The notes beneath the pieces are model-generated. The model searched no databases, was not told the origin of the DNA, and saw only the letters and a program-made list of their open reading frames with translations. Source: Nitrospira sp. (GTDB lineage Bacteria > Nitrospirota > Nitrospiria > Nitrospirales > Nitrospiraceae). From it: DNA of 64,000 bases. This document shows positions 42,859-51,653 of this stretch, piece by piece (the first letter of the stretch is position 1; each line of letters opens with the position of its first letter). Made by a program: the position numbers and the translations under genes. Location: the NCBI GenBank assembly GCA_029194535.1, contig JARFXR010000002.1, positions 310,001 to 374,000 of the forward strand, written 5' to 3'.

Positions 42859-44046
42859 ATGGATACTCGTGAATTCATACCGCCCAGGCGGCTGCTGCTC
42901 GGCCCCGGACCGAGTCAGGTCCATCCCCGTGTCCTCCGCGCCATGTCCACCCCCTTGATCGGCCACCTTGATCCGGCCTTCCTGACCTTGATGAACGACG
43001 TTCAATCGTTGCTACGGAGCACGTTCCACACCGACAACCGCTTCACCATCGCCATATCGGGAACAGGATCGGCCGGCATGGAGGCTGCCATCGTCAATGC
43101 CGTGGAGCCGGGCGAGACGGTCTTGGTGGGCGTCAACGGGGTGTTCGGCACGAGGTTGGCCGAGGTCGCGGAACGTTGCGGAGGGAAGACAATTCGAATC
43201 GAAGCCCCCTGGGGCAGCGCGATCGATCCGCAGGCCGTGGAGCAGGCGCTTCGCCGGTCCGGACCGGTCAAAGCCATCGCCCTGGTGCATGCGGAGACCT
43301 CGACCGGGGTCCGACAGCCCCTCGAGACCATCGCGCAGCTGGCTCGGCAACATGATGCCTTGCTGATCGTGGACGCCGTGACATCGCTGGGAGGGATTCC
43401 AGTGGATGTCGATGCCGTCGGAATCGACATCTGCTACAGCGCCACGCAGAAATGCCTGAGTTGTCCTCCCGGCTTGGCGCCGTTCACCATGAGCGAACGC
43501 GCCTTGACCGCCATCACACGCCGCCGCACCCCTTGTCAGAGCTGGTACCTCGACATGAAGCTCGTGGCCGGATATTGGACCGAAGGAACCAGAACCTATC
43601 ATCACACCGCACCGGTCTCGATGCTGTACGCGCTACGGGAGGCCCTGCGCCTCGTCGAGGAAGAAGGGCTTGCTGCCCGCTTTGCGCGGCATCACTTGAA
43701 CAGCGACGCGTTGACGACCGGACTCTTCGAGTTGGGCTTGACCCCTCTAGCTCAAGCCGGCCAGCGGCTTCCGATGCTCGCTTGCGTCACCGTGCCGAAC
43801 ATCATCCCCGAAGCGGAGGCACGTGCCCACCTGTTGACCCGCTACGGCATCGAAATCGGCGGAGGGCTCGGCCCTCTCAAGGGCAAGATATGGCGCATCG
43901 GGCTCATGGGAGAGTCCTCGACCGAAGCCCATGTCCTGCGCCTGCTGAATGCCTTGGAAGAATTGTTCATCGAAGGCGGCTGGTTCACGACGCCCGGCCT
44001 GGCGGTCGGAGCGGCGTCCCGGATCTACAGCCGCGGAAATCCTTAA
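42859..44046 (+). CDS. Class V aminotransferase (alanine/serine-glyoxylate type)
   Basis: 395 residues from an ATG at 42859 (GGAGAG upstream); the longer open frame above it covers non-coding sequence. The fold is that of AGXT-like enzymes: LLGPGPSQVHPRVLRAM, GTGSAGMEAAIVNAVEPGE, VDAVTSLGGIPVDVDAVGIDICYSATQKCLSCPPGLAPF. Lys198 of the ATQKCL motif would hold PLP. It would transaminate glyoxylate with alanine or serine, a step in photorespiration-like C2 metabolism. The exact amino donor cannot be told. It starts an operon of three genes. Confidence 0.88.
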   Translation: MDTREFIPPRRLLLGPGPSQVHPRVLRAMSTPLIGHLDPAFLTLMNDVQSLLRSTFHTDNRFTIAISGTGSAGMEAAIVNAVEPGETVLVGVNGVFGTRLAEVAERCGGKTIRIEAPWGSAIDPQAVEQALRRSGPVKAIALVHAETSTGVRQPLETIAQLARQHDALLIVDAVTSLGGIPVDVDAVGIDICYSATQKCLSCPPGLAPFTMSERALTAITRRRTPCQSWYLDMKLVAGYWTEGTRTYHHTAPVSMLYALREALRLVEEEGLAARFARHHLNSDALTTGLFELGLTPLAQAGQRLPMLACVTVPNIIPEAEARAHLLTRYGIEIGGGLGPLKGKIWRIGLMGESSTEAHVLRLLNALEELFIEGGWFTTPGLAVGAASRIYSRGNP

Positions 44047-44065
44047 CCTGGGAGGGCCATTATCC

Positions 44066-44671
44066 ATGTCGGACAACAAGCCCTTGTTGTGGGTGCTCGG
44101 CGGCGGAGCCTTTGCGTTCGTCGCTGTCACCGCCTATTGGATTTTCGCCCTGACGCTGGCGAATCATATGAAATTCGACCTGGTCCCGCCGGATAAGGCC
44201 TCCTCCTACATTCATGCGCTGATCGAAGCGAACCGGAAGAACTATACGGAAAATGTGGTCAACAAGCTCCACGCCGCCGGTATCGCGGAGGCGATTGAGC
44301 ATTGGAAGGATGAACGAGGCGTCCCGTTGCCCGCACAGTTTCTGCTTGAGACCGGCCGGCTGGTCGCCCAGAAGGATCTCAAGTTTTCGTTCCGACTCGC
44401 CAGCCTGACGCCGATCTACGCCTGGAACGGGGCCAATACCGACTTCGAGCGGAGAGGGCTCGACGCCGTGGCAAAAGATCCTGAGAAACCGTTCCAGGGG
44501 TTCGTCAAGCTGGAGGGTGGACGGTTCTACCAATCCATCTATCCGGACTACGCGGTCAATCAGTCCTGCGTCACGTGCCACAATCAACACCCCAACAGCC
44601 CCCGTCGCGACTTCAAGGTCGGCGATGTAATGGGCGGCATCATCATCACCCTTCCGATCGACGCACCATGA
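44066..44671 (+). CDS. DUF3365 (Tll0287-like) heme protein
   Basis: 201 residues from an ATG at 44066 with GGGAGG upstream. One membrane anchor at about residues 8-30, then a helical and beta domain with the c-type heme motif Cys168-Val-Thr-Cys171-His172 (SCVTCHNQHPNSP). This matches the Tll0287-like/DUF3365 domain, which binds heme and occurs as a redox or sensor module. It would lie on the extracytoplasmic side. It is between the aminotransferase and the amidohydrolase and overlaps the latter (ATGA). Confidence 0.82.
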   Translation: MSDNKPLLWVLGGGAFAFVAVTAYWIFALTLANHMKFDLVPPDKASSYIHALIEANRKNYTENVVNKLHAAGIAEAIEHWKDERGVPLPAQFLLETGRLVAQKDLKFSFRLASLTPIYAWNGANTDFERRGLDAVAKDPEKPFQGFVKLEGGRFYQSIYPDYAVNQSCVTCHNQHPNSPRRDFKVGDVMGGIIITLPIDAP

Positions 44672-45882
44672 CCGGGATCCTTGCTATTCGCTCCGCCAGA
44701 GTGATCGAGGGAACCGGGCGTCTATCGGACAAGGCGACGGTCGTCGTTCGGGGTGACCGTATCGCCGCCGTGGGTGGCCATCGGGACCTGTCCGTTCCTC
44801 GGGGAGCCCGCATCATCGACGGCCGCGGGCTGACGGTGCTGCCGGGCTTGATCGACTGTCACGTCCACTTATGCCTTGGAAGCGAAGCGGATGTCGTGGC
44901 AGCCGTCGAACAGGATAGCCCCTCGCTCACGCTGCTGAAAGCGGCACGCCGCGCCAGGCAGACCATCGAGGCAGGCATCACAACGGTCCGGGATGTGGGA
45001 TCCCGGGACCATTCGATCTTTGCCCTGCAACGGGCCATCGATGCGGGAATTCTTCCAGGTCCTCGAATCGTCGGGTCGGGGCTCGCGATCTGCATGATCG
45101 GAGGCCATGCTCGCTTCATCGGCAGAGAAGTCGAGGGAGAGGATCAGGTGCGCGCCGTCGCGCGCGAACAGCTCGCCGCCGGGGCCGGAGTTATCAAGGT
45201 CATCGCCTCAGGCGGAGTCCTGACCCCCGGCACCTCGCCGGATCTCGCGCAAATGACTGAACGAGAGCTCATGGCCGCCGTGACGGTTGCCAGGGAAGCC
45301 GGCAAGAAGGTGGCGGCCCACGCCCACGGCGCCTCAGGCATGAGGAACGCCATCCGGGCCGGCGTCCATTCGATCGAGCATGCCACGCTGCTCGACGAAG
45401 AGACCGTCGGCCTCATGCAAGAGCACGGCGTCTTCGCCGTCCCGACCCTCTCCGCCCTGGCGACTACCGCGGCCTGCCGCCGCGGCTGCGGGATTCCGGA
45501 CAGTGTGTTGGACAAGGCCAGAGCGATGACGAAGCGGCATCAGCGGAGCTTCAGAACCGCCCTTCGCCACGGTCTTCTCATTGCCATGGGCACGGATGCC
45601 GGCACGCCGTTCAATTTTCATGGAGACAACGCGCAGGAGCTGGAGCGCATGGTGTCGCTCGGCATGAGCCCGATGGAGGCGATTGTCGCGACGACCTCCG
45701 CCGCCGCGCGCTTGATCGGCATTCAGGATTCGGTGGGAGCGATTCAGAGAGGCCGGCAGGCCGATCTCCTGCTGGTTGACGGCAACCCGCTCAAGCGGAT
45801 CGGGGTGCTCTGCGAGCCGGATCGGATTGTCGGCGTGATGAAGGGAGGACAATTCGTTTCAGGCGCTCTTGCACAAGAGTGA
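44668..45882 (+). CDS. Amidohydrolase-family protein (prolidase/imidazolonepropionase-like)
   Basis: 404 residues from an ATG overlapping the stop of the DUF3365 gene. Metal-binding HxH is in GLIDCHVHLC, with later ligands in KVIASGG, AAHAHG, SIEHATLLDEE and GTDAGTPFN; the C-terminal part (VGAIQRGRQADLLLVDGNPL) closes the composite beta-sandwich typical of the subtype. It is likely cytoplasmic, hydrolysing a cyclic amide or peptide-like bond; the substrate is unknown. Its stop TGA lies at the head of a degenerate heptad array. Confidence 0.85.
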   Translation: MTGILAIRSARVIEGTGRLSDKATVVVRGDRIAAVGGHRDLSVPRGARIIDGRGLTVLPGLIDCHVHLCLGSEADVVAAVEQDSPSLTLLKAARRARQTIEAGITTVRDVGSRDHSIFALQRAIDAGILPGPRIVGSGLAICMIGGHARFIGREVEGEDQVRAVAREQLAAGAGVIKVIASGGVLTPGTSPDLAQMTERELMAAVTVAREAGKKVAAHAHGASGMRNAIRAGVHSIEHATLLDEETVGLMQEHGVFAVPTLSALATTAACRRGCGIPDSVLDKARAMTKRHQRSFRTALRHGLLIAMGTDAGTPFNFHGDNAQELERMVSLGMSPMEAIVATTSAAARLIGIQDSVGAIQRGRQADLLLVDGNPLKRIGVLCEPDRIVGVMKGGQFVSGALAQE

Positions 45883-45926
45883 GTTCTGAAGTCCCGGCAC
45901 TCAAAACCCAACACTCGCCACTATTT
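45880..45926. repeat. Degenerate heptad repeat after the amidohydrolase gene
   Basis: The sequence gagtgagttctgaag is followed by period-7 units in the opposite sense (cactcaa, aacccaa, cactcgc, cactatt). It lies between convergent genes and includes the amidohydrolase stop codon. Confidence 0.5.
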
Positions 45927-46562
45927 TTAGCGTCGTTCATAGAATAATTCCAGCGCCGAGGCGTAGCCGTGGATGCGCCCTCTGCGGATCATCGCGCCGA
46001 GCCCTTTGCGGAGTGCGCGAACGCCCGGCTCATCGTGTTTCCCGACCACCCCTTGCGAGACCATCATCTGCGTGGCCACCTCGACCAGGCGCTCCGCGCG
46101 ACCCGCCATATCGTCGGTGATGAATTCCTCCATGATTTCGGCCGCGCGCGCGTGGACGATCGTTTCCTTGAACGAATCGTATCCTTGATCGGCCACCGTC
46201 TGTTCCCGGATCACCGCGAGCTCGTCCTTGATTCGGCGGACATTCTTCATGAGGACCGCAAAGAGTTCCTTTCGTCCCTCGTCGTAGAGCTTTTTTTCCA
46301 TCTCGTCGAGAATGACGGCCGTGTCGACGACATCGTCCCTGAGCTCGTCGCCCCAGTGCAGCCGATCGTAGCTCCGCCGCTTTTCGGGGTCGCCGACGAT
46401 TTCATAGGCTGAATTAATCTCACGGATCTTGGCTTCTGCCTCTTTGCTGTCGGGATTCCGGTCTGGATGATGTTCGAAGACGAGTTTCCGGTAGGCCTTC
46501 TTGATCGTCTCATTGGAAGCCTCGCGGCTGACGCCCAGAATTCGGTAATAGTCGACGCGCAT
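45927..46562 (-). CDS. J-domain (DnaJ-like) protein
   Basis: 211 residues with an N-terminal J domain: [33 protein letters not shown], the HPD motif being His32-Pro33-Asp34. No Gly/Phe-rich, zinc-finger or C-terminal DnaJ substrate domain is present; the rest is a helical region of unknown role (about residues 75-205). It would be a class C Hsp70 co-chaperone that stimulates DnaK. It has a TGCTATAGT box ending only 8 bp before the ATG. Confidence 0.87.
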   Translation of the reverse strand: MRVDYYRILGVSREASNETIKKAYRKLVFEHHPDRNPDSKEAEAKIREINSAYEIVGDPEKRRSYDRLHWGDELRDDVVDTAVILDEMEKKLYDEGRKELFAVLMKNVRRIKDELAVIREQTVADQGYDSFKETIVHARAAEIMEEFITDDMAGRAERLVEVATQMMVSQGVVGKHDEPGVRALRKGLGAMIRRGRIHGYASALELFYERR

Positions 46563-46570
46563 CGCCTTCG

Positions 46571-46579
46571 ACTATAGCA
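46571..46579 (-). promoter_or_regulatory. Extended -10 box before the J-domain gene
   Basis: TGC-TATAGT on the minus strand ends 8 bp before the ATG at 46562, predicting an almost leaderless mRNA. The -35 region is weak. Confidence 0.5.
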
Positions 46580-46757
46580 GGATGGGGAAAATCTCTTCCA
46601 GCAGCCTGATCACATCCGGCTCCTCTGGTCGAACGCGAAGCCTTGTACGCTGAGGCGTCGGCAGCCGTCCACAAACGGAACATTCGGCGGTCCATCCCGG
46701 AGCCGCCTGGCAATCCGACCCTTGACTTCATGCGTCACGTGCTTATTTCTCCTCACT

Positions 46758-47441
46758 ATGGACACGCAAACGACTGGCGAATTCCTGACCCATGACGAGA
46801 AGAAGGCGGCGGAGGCGGCATTTACGGGCCGCCCGTTCAACCCCATCTGGTCCGCAAAAGCCCGCACCGTCTATGACGGCATCGTGAAGGCGTTGCCTCC
46901 GATGTCCGAGGGCGAGACCGACCGCCCCACAGGCCATTACCTATCAGCAGCGGTCGACAGCGCCGCGCAGCGCACAGCCGACCCCGAAGCAGCATCTCCC
47001 CAGCCGGAGTCTTCCCAACAGGGGGAACCGGCACAGGAACTCGAGTCTGCTGTCTTGCCCGAAGGAATTCCCTTTGCACAGGCTCTCGAAGCAGGTACTC
47101 TCATCGATGTGACGCCCGCTGCCAAGCAATTGGGATTTTCCTTCGCGGTCAACCTGACGCGCACCCTGTGGAATACCGGGATCGCGCCCAACGGGATCAC
47201 GACTCAGGAAGAACAGTCCGCACGGCTGAGAGACGTGCTTATGGCATTGCGGCTCCGCCTGGCTGCTCATGCGACCATTTCTCCTTTGATCGACTTTCCC
47301 GCGATGTTGACGATTCCGCCCAACACCGTACCGCAACCGGTTCCGCTGTTCGCGCTGCTTCAGCGGGACAGCCAGGACGGGATGATGATCACGGTGCTGT
47401 TGCCGAATGAAGTCTCAACCACCATCATTCCGATGGGCTGA
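46758..47441 (+). CDS. Protein of unknown function
   Basis: 227 residues from an ATG at 46758. No signal peptide or membrane segment. The N-terminal 60 residues (EFLTHDEKKAAEAAFTGRPFNPIWSAKARTVYDGI) form one part, a Pro/Gln/Glu-rich linker follows at about 70-100, and the C-terminal part (IDVTPAAKQLGFSFAVNLTRTLWNTGIAP, then VPLFALLQRDSQDGMMITVLLPNE) is compact. I do not recognise a family. It diverges from the J-domain gene. Confidence 0.6.
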   Translation: MDTQTTGEFLTHDEKKAAEAAFTGRPFNPIWSAKARTVYDGIVKALPPMSEGETDRPTGHYLSAAVDSAAQRTADPEAASPQPESSQQGEPAQELESAVLPEGIPFAQALEAGTLIDVTPAAKQLGFSFAVNLTRTLWNTGIAPNGITTQEEQSARLRDVLMALRLRLAAHATISPLIDFPAMLTIPPNTVPQPVPLFALLQRDSQDGMMITVLLPNEVSTTIIPMG

Positions 47442-47459
47442 GCAGCACCGAGCCCCTTT

Positions 47460-47480
47460 GTCTCCCCCTCGCAGGGAGAC
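47460..47480. terminator. Possible bidirectional terminator
   Basis: gtctccc (47460-47466) pairs with gggagac (47474-47480) between two convergent genes. Neither side has a T-run. Confidence 0.35.
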
Positions 47481-47499
47481 GGTCCCATTCAAGGGTGTG

Positions 47500-48045
47500 T
47501 CAGCCGATTGACCGCGCGAGCTGTCTTCCTCTGGTCGCCATCACTCCTGCCATGAACAAGGCGCAGGGTACCCACACCCAGACACATTCGCTTATCAGTA
47601 CGTTCACTCCGTGCGCACCGAGGAGATCCCAAAGCGACATGGAGGCAACCTGAATGGGTCGGAAGGGGAAGAAGTACCGGGTCGGATCGAAAGGAGATAG
47701 AAAGGCCACGCCCAACCCACCATCGGTTATCGCGTCAAGCAGCCCGTGCGAGACGGTCGAGACAAACAAGAAACACCAGAGACGAATGAGACTGATGTCC
47801 TTCCCGCGCTCGGTCAGTCCGACGAGCAGCCAACTCAGCAGCATCGCGAACAGAATGGAATGAGTCAGACCTCGATGCCCCCACAGCGAACCATAGGGAA
47901 GCCCGGTCCAGAAACCGATTGCATCCAAGTCCGGCGCTTCCGCGCAGAAGATCCCGAGCGCCCAGTACCGAAGAGGGATGCGCGGGATCCGGAGCCCTAC
48001 CGCCGCAGCAACCGCCACAACCGCATGAGTGATGGGGGATGCCAT
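47500..48045 (-). CDS. YdjM-type membrane-bound metal-dependent hydrolase
   Basis: 181 residues from an ATG at 48045 (an ATG at 48054 is also open). Four to five hydrophobic helices. Characteristic YdjM/LexA-associated motifs are present: SPITHAVV at the N-terminus, APDLDAIGF, WGHRGLTHSI and VSHGLLDAITDGG, which place His and Asp residues for a metal site on the membrane. The cellular substrate is unknown. Confidence 0.87.
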   Translation of the reverse strand: MASPITHAVVAVAAAVGLRIPRIPLRYWALGIFCAEAPDLDAIGFWTGLPYGSLWGHRGLTHSILFAMLLSWLLVGLTERGKDISLIRLWCFLFVSTVSHGLLDAITDGGLGVAFLSPFDPTRYFFPFRPIQVASMSLWDLLGAHGVNVLISECVWVWVPCALFMAGVMATRGRQLARSIG

Positions 48046-48232
48046 GGGAAGCAATCTGGTCTCCGGTGAACAGTCAAGTCAAGCCTGTGCCTCCGCCTGA
48101 GTTGAATGCCGACGGCAGCAACCAGGCGGCTCTCCGCTCACCGTGCCCATTGCAGCAAGCCGCATCGAGGTGTAAGGTAAAATCCGGCTGCGGACTTGAC
48201 TTGCGACCGGGACTTACCGGAGGGAGCGGCCA

Positions 48233-48838
48233 ATGACATCCAGATTGAAGGTTTCTGTCTCCATCGCATGGACTGCGCTGGGTCTCTCAGCGCTGGCGCT
48301 CGTCCTGTCGGCGGGGTGTCACCGTGCCCCATTCGATCCGACTCCCGTCGTCCCCGCAAGTTCCACCCTCCCCTATTCGGCCAAGGTAAAGGTCAGCGAA
48401 GTCGGAACCTTTGAAGTCGAACCGGGGGCGAGCATGGATGCGGACCCGCAACTGCAGAGCCGGGTGAGCCGCGCGACCGGGCCGTTGCTGTCCACCAACG
48501 ATCCGACCGATTGGGAACGCACGACCGTCAAGTATCTGACGACGAGAAAAACCTTTCGGAGCGTCATGCACGAAGGGACGGCGGATTTGGATCTGACGCT
48601 CCGCATCAACATGTATATCGACCCCAGCGTGGCTTCCGATTTCAGTCACGTCTATCTTGCCGTGACGGATGCCACTCTCAGCGATCCTCGAACCGGCCGA
48701 TCCTTGATGCGGTATTCCGGATTCGGAAAGATGCCGGGTGACAAGAAGGACAAGGCAGCGATGGAACGAGCCCTTCATGCCGCATTTCGCGACTTATTCG
48801 GCAAGATGGAAAGCGACAAGCGGCTGTTGACGCTCTAG
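48233..48838 (+). CDS. Lipoprotein of unknown function
   Basis: 201 residues. The signal ends SALALVLSAGC, so the protein is a lipoprotein. The remainder is beta-rich with a periodic pattern (VSEVGTFEVEPGASMDADPQL, LDLTLRINMYIDPSVASDFSHVYLAVTDA) and a C-terminal helix. GGAGGGAG precedes the ATG. I do not recognise a family. Confidence 0.65.
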   Translation: MTSRLKVSVSIAWTALGLSALALVLSAGCHRAPFDPTPVVPASSTLPYSAKVKVSEVGTFEVEPGASMDADPQLQSRVSRATGPLLSTNDPTDWERTTVKYLTTRKTFRSVMHEGTADLDLTLRINMYIDPSVASDFSHVYLAVTDATLSDPRTGRSLMRYSGFGKMPGDKKDKAAMERALHAAFRDLFGKMESDKRLLTL

Positions 48839-48880
48839 ACGCGGCGGCCGGTACTTCGAGCCGACCGTTCCGGCCATCGT

Positions 48881-50215
48881 TCATCCCGCGGATTGCAAGA
48901 CCAGACGGGTGACCAACCGCTGCTCCTCGGCCACCGACCTTACCGTCCCGTCGATCCGCGCATTCAACAGACGATCCAGGATGATCTTAAATCGGGGACC
49001 GGGCTTGAGTCCCAGCTTCTTGAGGTCGCTTCCACGGACGGTCGTTTCAACATGACGATCGCTTCGAAGATAGCGGAGGAGACGCTGTCTCACCCGGCCT
49101 GCTGTCTGACGGTCTACCGACGCTCGTGCCTTGGCGACAAGCAACACGAGCGCCTCGTCCGGCAGCCCCGTCAGACGGCGGTACACCTGGGACGGCAGGA
49201 TCCGGTCACCCGACAGGTCCTTCAGCACCTGCGAGGTGAGAGCACCTGCGTAGGACAACGCCAAAGCCTGCGCCGAGGAGAGCTGCAGACGTTGTGCAAC
49301 CAGTCGAATCACCGACGGACCCGACTGTGAAAGCAGCGCCATCAGGCGGAGCGTCGGCACGTCCACGGATTGCTGACCTCCTTGTGCTCCCCACCACATC
49401 AGCGCAGCAGAGACGGACTCCAGCACCTGCCTACTCGTTTTACTGTACCGCAGCCTGGGATGAAGAAATCTCAAGAGTTTCAGGCTGACCAACCGTTCCA
49501 CCACCTGGCTGGACCGTCGCTCGCCGAGCAGGAGAAATATTTCGTTCCGAAGGCGAGGGCCGGATAGACGCTTCACGAGATCCATAGCGGCTGCCGCAGC
49601 GAGTTGACGCCTGCTTCCGGGTTCAATGGCGAAGCCGAACCGTTCTGCAAACCGGATGGCGCGGAAAATGCGGGTCGGGTCATCTTGAAAACTTCCCTCG
49701 TGGAGAACCCGGATCCGCTTGGCTCTGAGATCCTGGACACCTCCGAACGGATCCTCTAACCGCCCGAACGTACCGGCATTCAATCCAATCGCCATGGCGT
49801 TGATCGTAAAATCCCGGCGATACAGGTCATCCCGCAGGGCCGCCGGCTCAATCGACGGCAGCGCAGCTGCATGAACATAGGATTCCCGGCGGGTGGAGGC
49901 GACGTCGAGCTTCAACCCGTTCGACAATCGTAATCGGGCGGTCGCGAATTTCTCAAAGAACGTCGCTGTGGCGCGATACCGTCGACAGACGAGGCGGGCG
50001 AACGCGAGCCCGTCACCTTCTACGGTCAGATCGAAATCCAGGTTATGGCGATGTAACAGCAGATCTCGGACCACTCCGCCCACCAGATACAGCGCCACGC
50101 GCTGTTCGTCTGCCATCCTTCCAAGACCACGGAGCAAGGAACGGTGCTCGTGCGAAAGCTTCCGGAGCAGACCGGCAGGATGGGATTCACAACGGACCGG
50201 ACGACGGGGTCTCAC
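48881..50215 (-). CDS. CCA-adding / poly(A) polymerase family nucleotidyltransferase
   Basis: 444 residues from a GTG at 50215 with GGAG at a suitable distance; the longer frame lies in the next gene. The class II nucleotidyltransferase head is LYLVGGVVRDLLLHRHNLDFDLTVEGDG (GGxVRDxxxxxxxxDxDxxx), followed by ATARLRLSNGLKLDVASTRRESY, the RRDFTINAMAI motif and the RAIRFAERFGF RNA-binding segment. It could add or repair tRNA 3'-CCA or act as a poly(A) polymerase; the two cannot be told apart by eye. Confidence 0.87.
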   Translation of the reverse strand: MRPRRPVRCESHPAGLLRKLSHEHRSLLRGLGRMADEQRVALYLVGGVVRDLLLHRHNLDFDLTVEGDGLAFARLVCRRYRATATFFEKFATARLRLSNGLKLDVASTRRESYVHAAALPSIEPAALRDDLYRRDFTINAMAIGLNAGTFGRLEDPFGGVQDLRAKRIRVLHEGSFQDDPTRIFRAIRFAERFGFAIEPGSRRQLAAAAAMDLVKRLSGPRLRNEIFLLLGERRSSQVVERLVSLKLLRFLHPRLRYSKTSRQVLESVSAALMWWGAQGGQQSVDVPTLRLMALLSQSGPSVIRLVAQRLQLSSAQALALSYAGALTSQVLKDLSGDRILPSQVYRRLTGLPDEALVLLVAKARASVDRQTAGRVRQRLLRYLRSDRHVETTVRGSDLKKLGLKPGPRFKIILDRLLNARIDGTVRSVAEEQRLVTRLVLQSAG

Positions 50216-50241
50216 ATTGGTCTCCAGGACAGTATCTGATC

Positions 50242-50784
50242 TTACTTGGAGACGCCCCCCAGTTTCGGTGCACCGTCCCCTTTGCTCGTCCGATCCGGCG
50301 GCGGTCCTCCCGGCTTGACCACTCCAGCCGTTGCTTCTTGCTTGGCCTCGGCCCGCATCTGCTGTCGAACGTGCTGTGCCTGGGTGACGACATGTCCGAG
50401 GTCGATGCCGAACTCGTTCGCCATGGTTCCCCATCTGATCCTGTTGCCGCGTCGATCGCTCACTTTTGAAAGTGCGACTCCCACCGATGGGAAACCCTTG
50501 GCATCCCGCTTGGTCAGTTCCTGTGCGAATGCGAGTCGAATGCCGATTTCTCCCCACCCCACCTTGGCCTGCCGCAATTGCTCGACAACGTCCTTCTCCA
50601 CGTCAAACTGCCGGGCCATGGCTTCGGCATGGCTGGTCGGGTTCCGCCCAGCAGCATCCTCATCCATCTCCTGCTGGGTCACCTGAATCTTCACATCGTC
50701 CGAGGCAGGGGGCAGAAGTTGCGCGGCCACGGGACCGGTTCCCAACATACCCACACCGACCAGCACCCACGCCGCAGGTCGCAT
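50242..50784 (-). CDS. Small exported protein of unknown function
   Basis: 180 residues with a signal peptide (LVGVGMLGTGPVAAQ). The mature part is helical and charged, and includes segments such as MARQFDVEKDVVEQLRQAKVGWGEIGIRLAFAQEL and a Pro/Gly-rich end. AAGGAGGG lies before the ATG. It is next to the nucleotidyltransferase gene on the same strand. No family recognised. Confidence 0.68.
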   Translation of the reverse strand: MRPAAWVLVGVGMLGTGPVAAQLLPPASDDVKIQVTQQEMDEDAAGRNPTSHAEAMARQFDVEKDVVEQLRQAKVGWGEIGIRLAFAQELTKRDAKGFPSVGVALSKVSDRRGNRIRWGTMANEFGIDLGHVVTQAQHVRQQMRAEAKQEATAGVVKPGGPPPDRTSKGDGAPKLGGVSK

Positions 50785-51161
50785 AATTCGCCCTCCTTCT
50801 CAAAAGATCCGATCGAACCGCCGCTTCGCAGACTGATTCCGGAGCACCCGTTCCCGCTCCCATCGCGTTCACGAGTTCGGGAGAACATACCTGGTTTCGA
50901 CTCCGGATCGAAACCAGTCAGGCACTGCCTCACAAGCACCGGTCTGTGCGTGCCGCACCCCATGCCGTTCGGTCCAGACGGTCATATTTGCACAGTTTCT
51001 TGCCGTTTTTTCTCTGAGGACGACCTGTCCAATGACTTCAGCTTCGACATCTCATCAGAACTCTCTGTATTTCCAATGTCGAAGAAGAGAGCAGGCCTGG
51101 GCACGTGCCTTGCTGGCGCTGTGTCTTTGTGCTGAATAATCATTGTCTTAAGGAGGTTTCC
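50785..51161. other. Divergent intergenic region
   Basis: No supported gene in 377 bp. It should hold the promoters of the two exported proteins; the only box suggested by eye is a TGCTGAATAAT-like element near 51131-51141 on the plus strand, which is weak. Confidence 0.3.
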
Positions 51162-51554
51162 ATGATCAAGACAGACAAGACGATTCTGCTCTCCATGTTG
51201 GCGGCAACAACGGCCATCGTCCTCCTTGCCGCAGGAACGGCCTCAGCCAAGAATTCCAAGAAATCGCAATCCTACTCGTCTGCCGCGGCAGCCGCCTCGT
51301 CCATGGGAGCGGTCCCACAAACGCAGGAGGCGCCCAAGCCCGGACGACACGATGAAAAGCCCGGTCCAGCCTGGAAGACCATCGGCGGGACCGTTAGGCA
51401 GATCGAGGGTAATGCCTATACGGTCGAGGACTATGAAGGCAACCAGGTCAAGCTCTACGTCGGGCAGGGGACCAAGCAGATCAAGCAAAAGAAAATCGGG
51501 GATACTGTTCGGGCAGAAATTACCCGGGGTGGGTTCGCCAACTCCATTCAATAA
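51162..51554 (+). CDS. Small exported protein of unknown function
   Basis: 130 residues. The ATG at 51162 has a strong AAGGAGG. A signal peptide (ILLSMLAATTAIVLLAAGTASA) is followed by a Ser/Ala/Lys-rich stretch and a C-terminal beta-rich segment (GGTVRQIEGNAYTVEDYEGNQVKLYVGQGTKQI) like an OB-type strand arrangement. I recognise no family. Confidence 0.72.
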   Translation: MIKTDKTILLSMLAATTAIVLLAAGTASAKNSKKSQSYSSAAAAASSMGAVPQTQEAPKPGRHDEKPGPAWKTIGGTVRQIEGNAYTVEDYEGNQVKLYVGQGTKQIKQKKIGDTVRAEITRGGFANSIQ

Positions 51555-51598
51555 CTTCCCGAAGGGTCCGTGTACCCGCGCGGACCTACCCGTATCCG

Positions 51599-51636
51599 GA
51601 AGAGGCCGATCCTTGCCAGGTCGGCCTCTTCGTTTT
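51599..51636 (+). terminator. Intrinsic terminator
   Basis: gaagaggccga (51599-51609) pairs with tcggcctcttc (51621-51631) and is followed by gttttcc. It ends the small exported protein gene and lies between convergent genes, so it may work in both directions. Confidence 0.75.
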
Positions 51637-51653
51637 CCTTCAGTCTCGACGAC

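Noticed and set aside
42068-42958. Plus-strand frame opposite the CPBP protease gene
   Set aside because: Shadow frame; the translation is Arg/Gly/Pro-rich with no domain.
48070-48201. Inverted repeat caagtcaag / cttgacttg around 48.07-48.20 kb
   Set aside because: Only 9 bp with a 110-bp loop; could be chance.
50578-51135. Plus-strand frame of 185 codons antisense to the exported protein at 50.2-50.8 kb
   Set aside because: It overlaps a better-supported gene and shows no domain.
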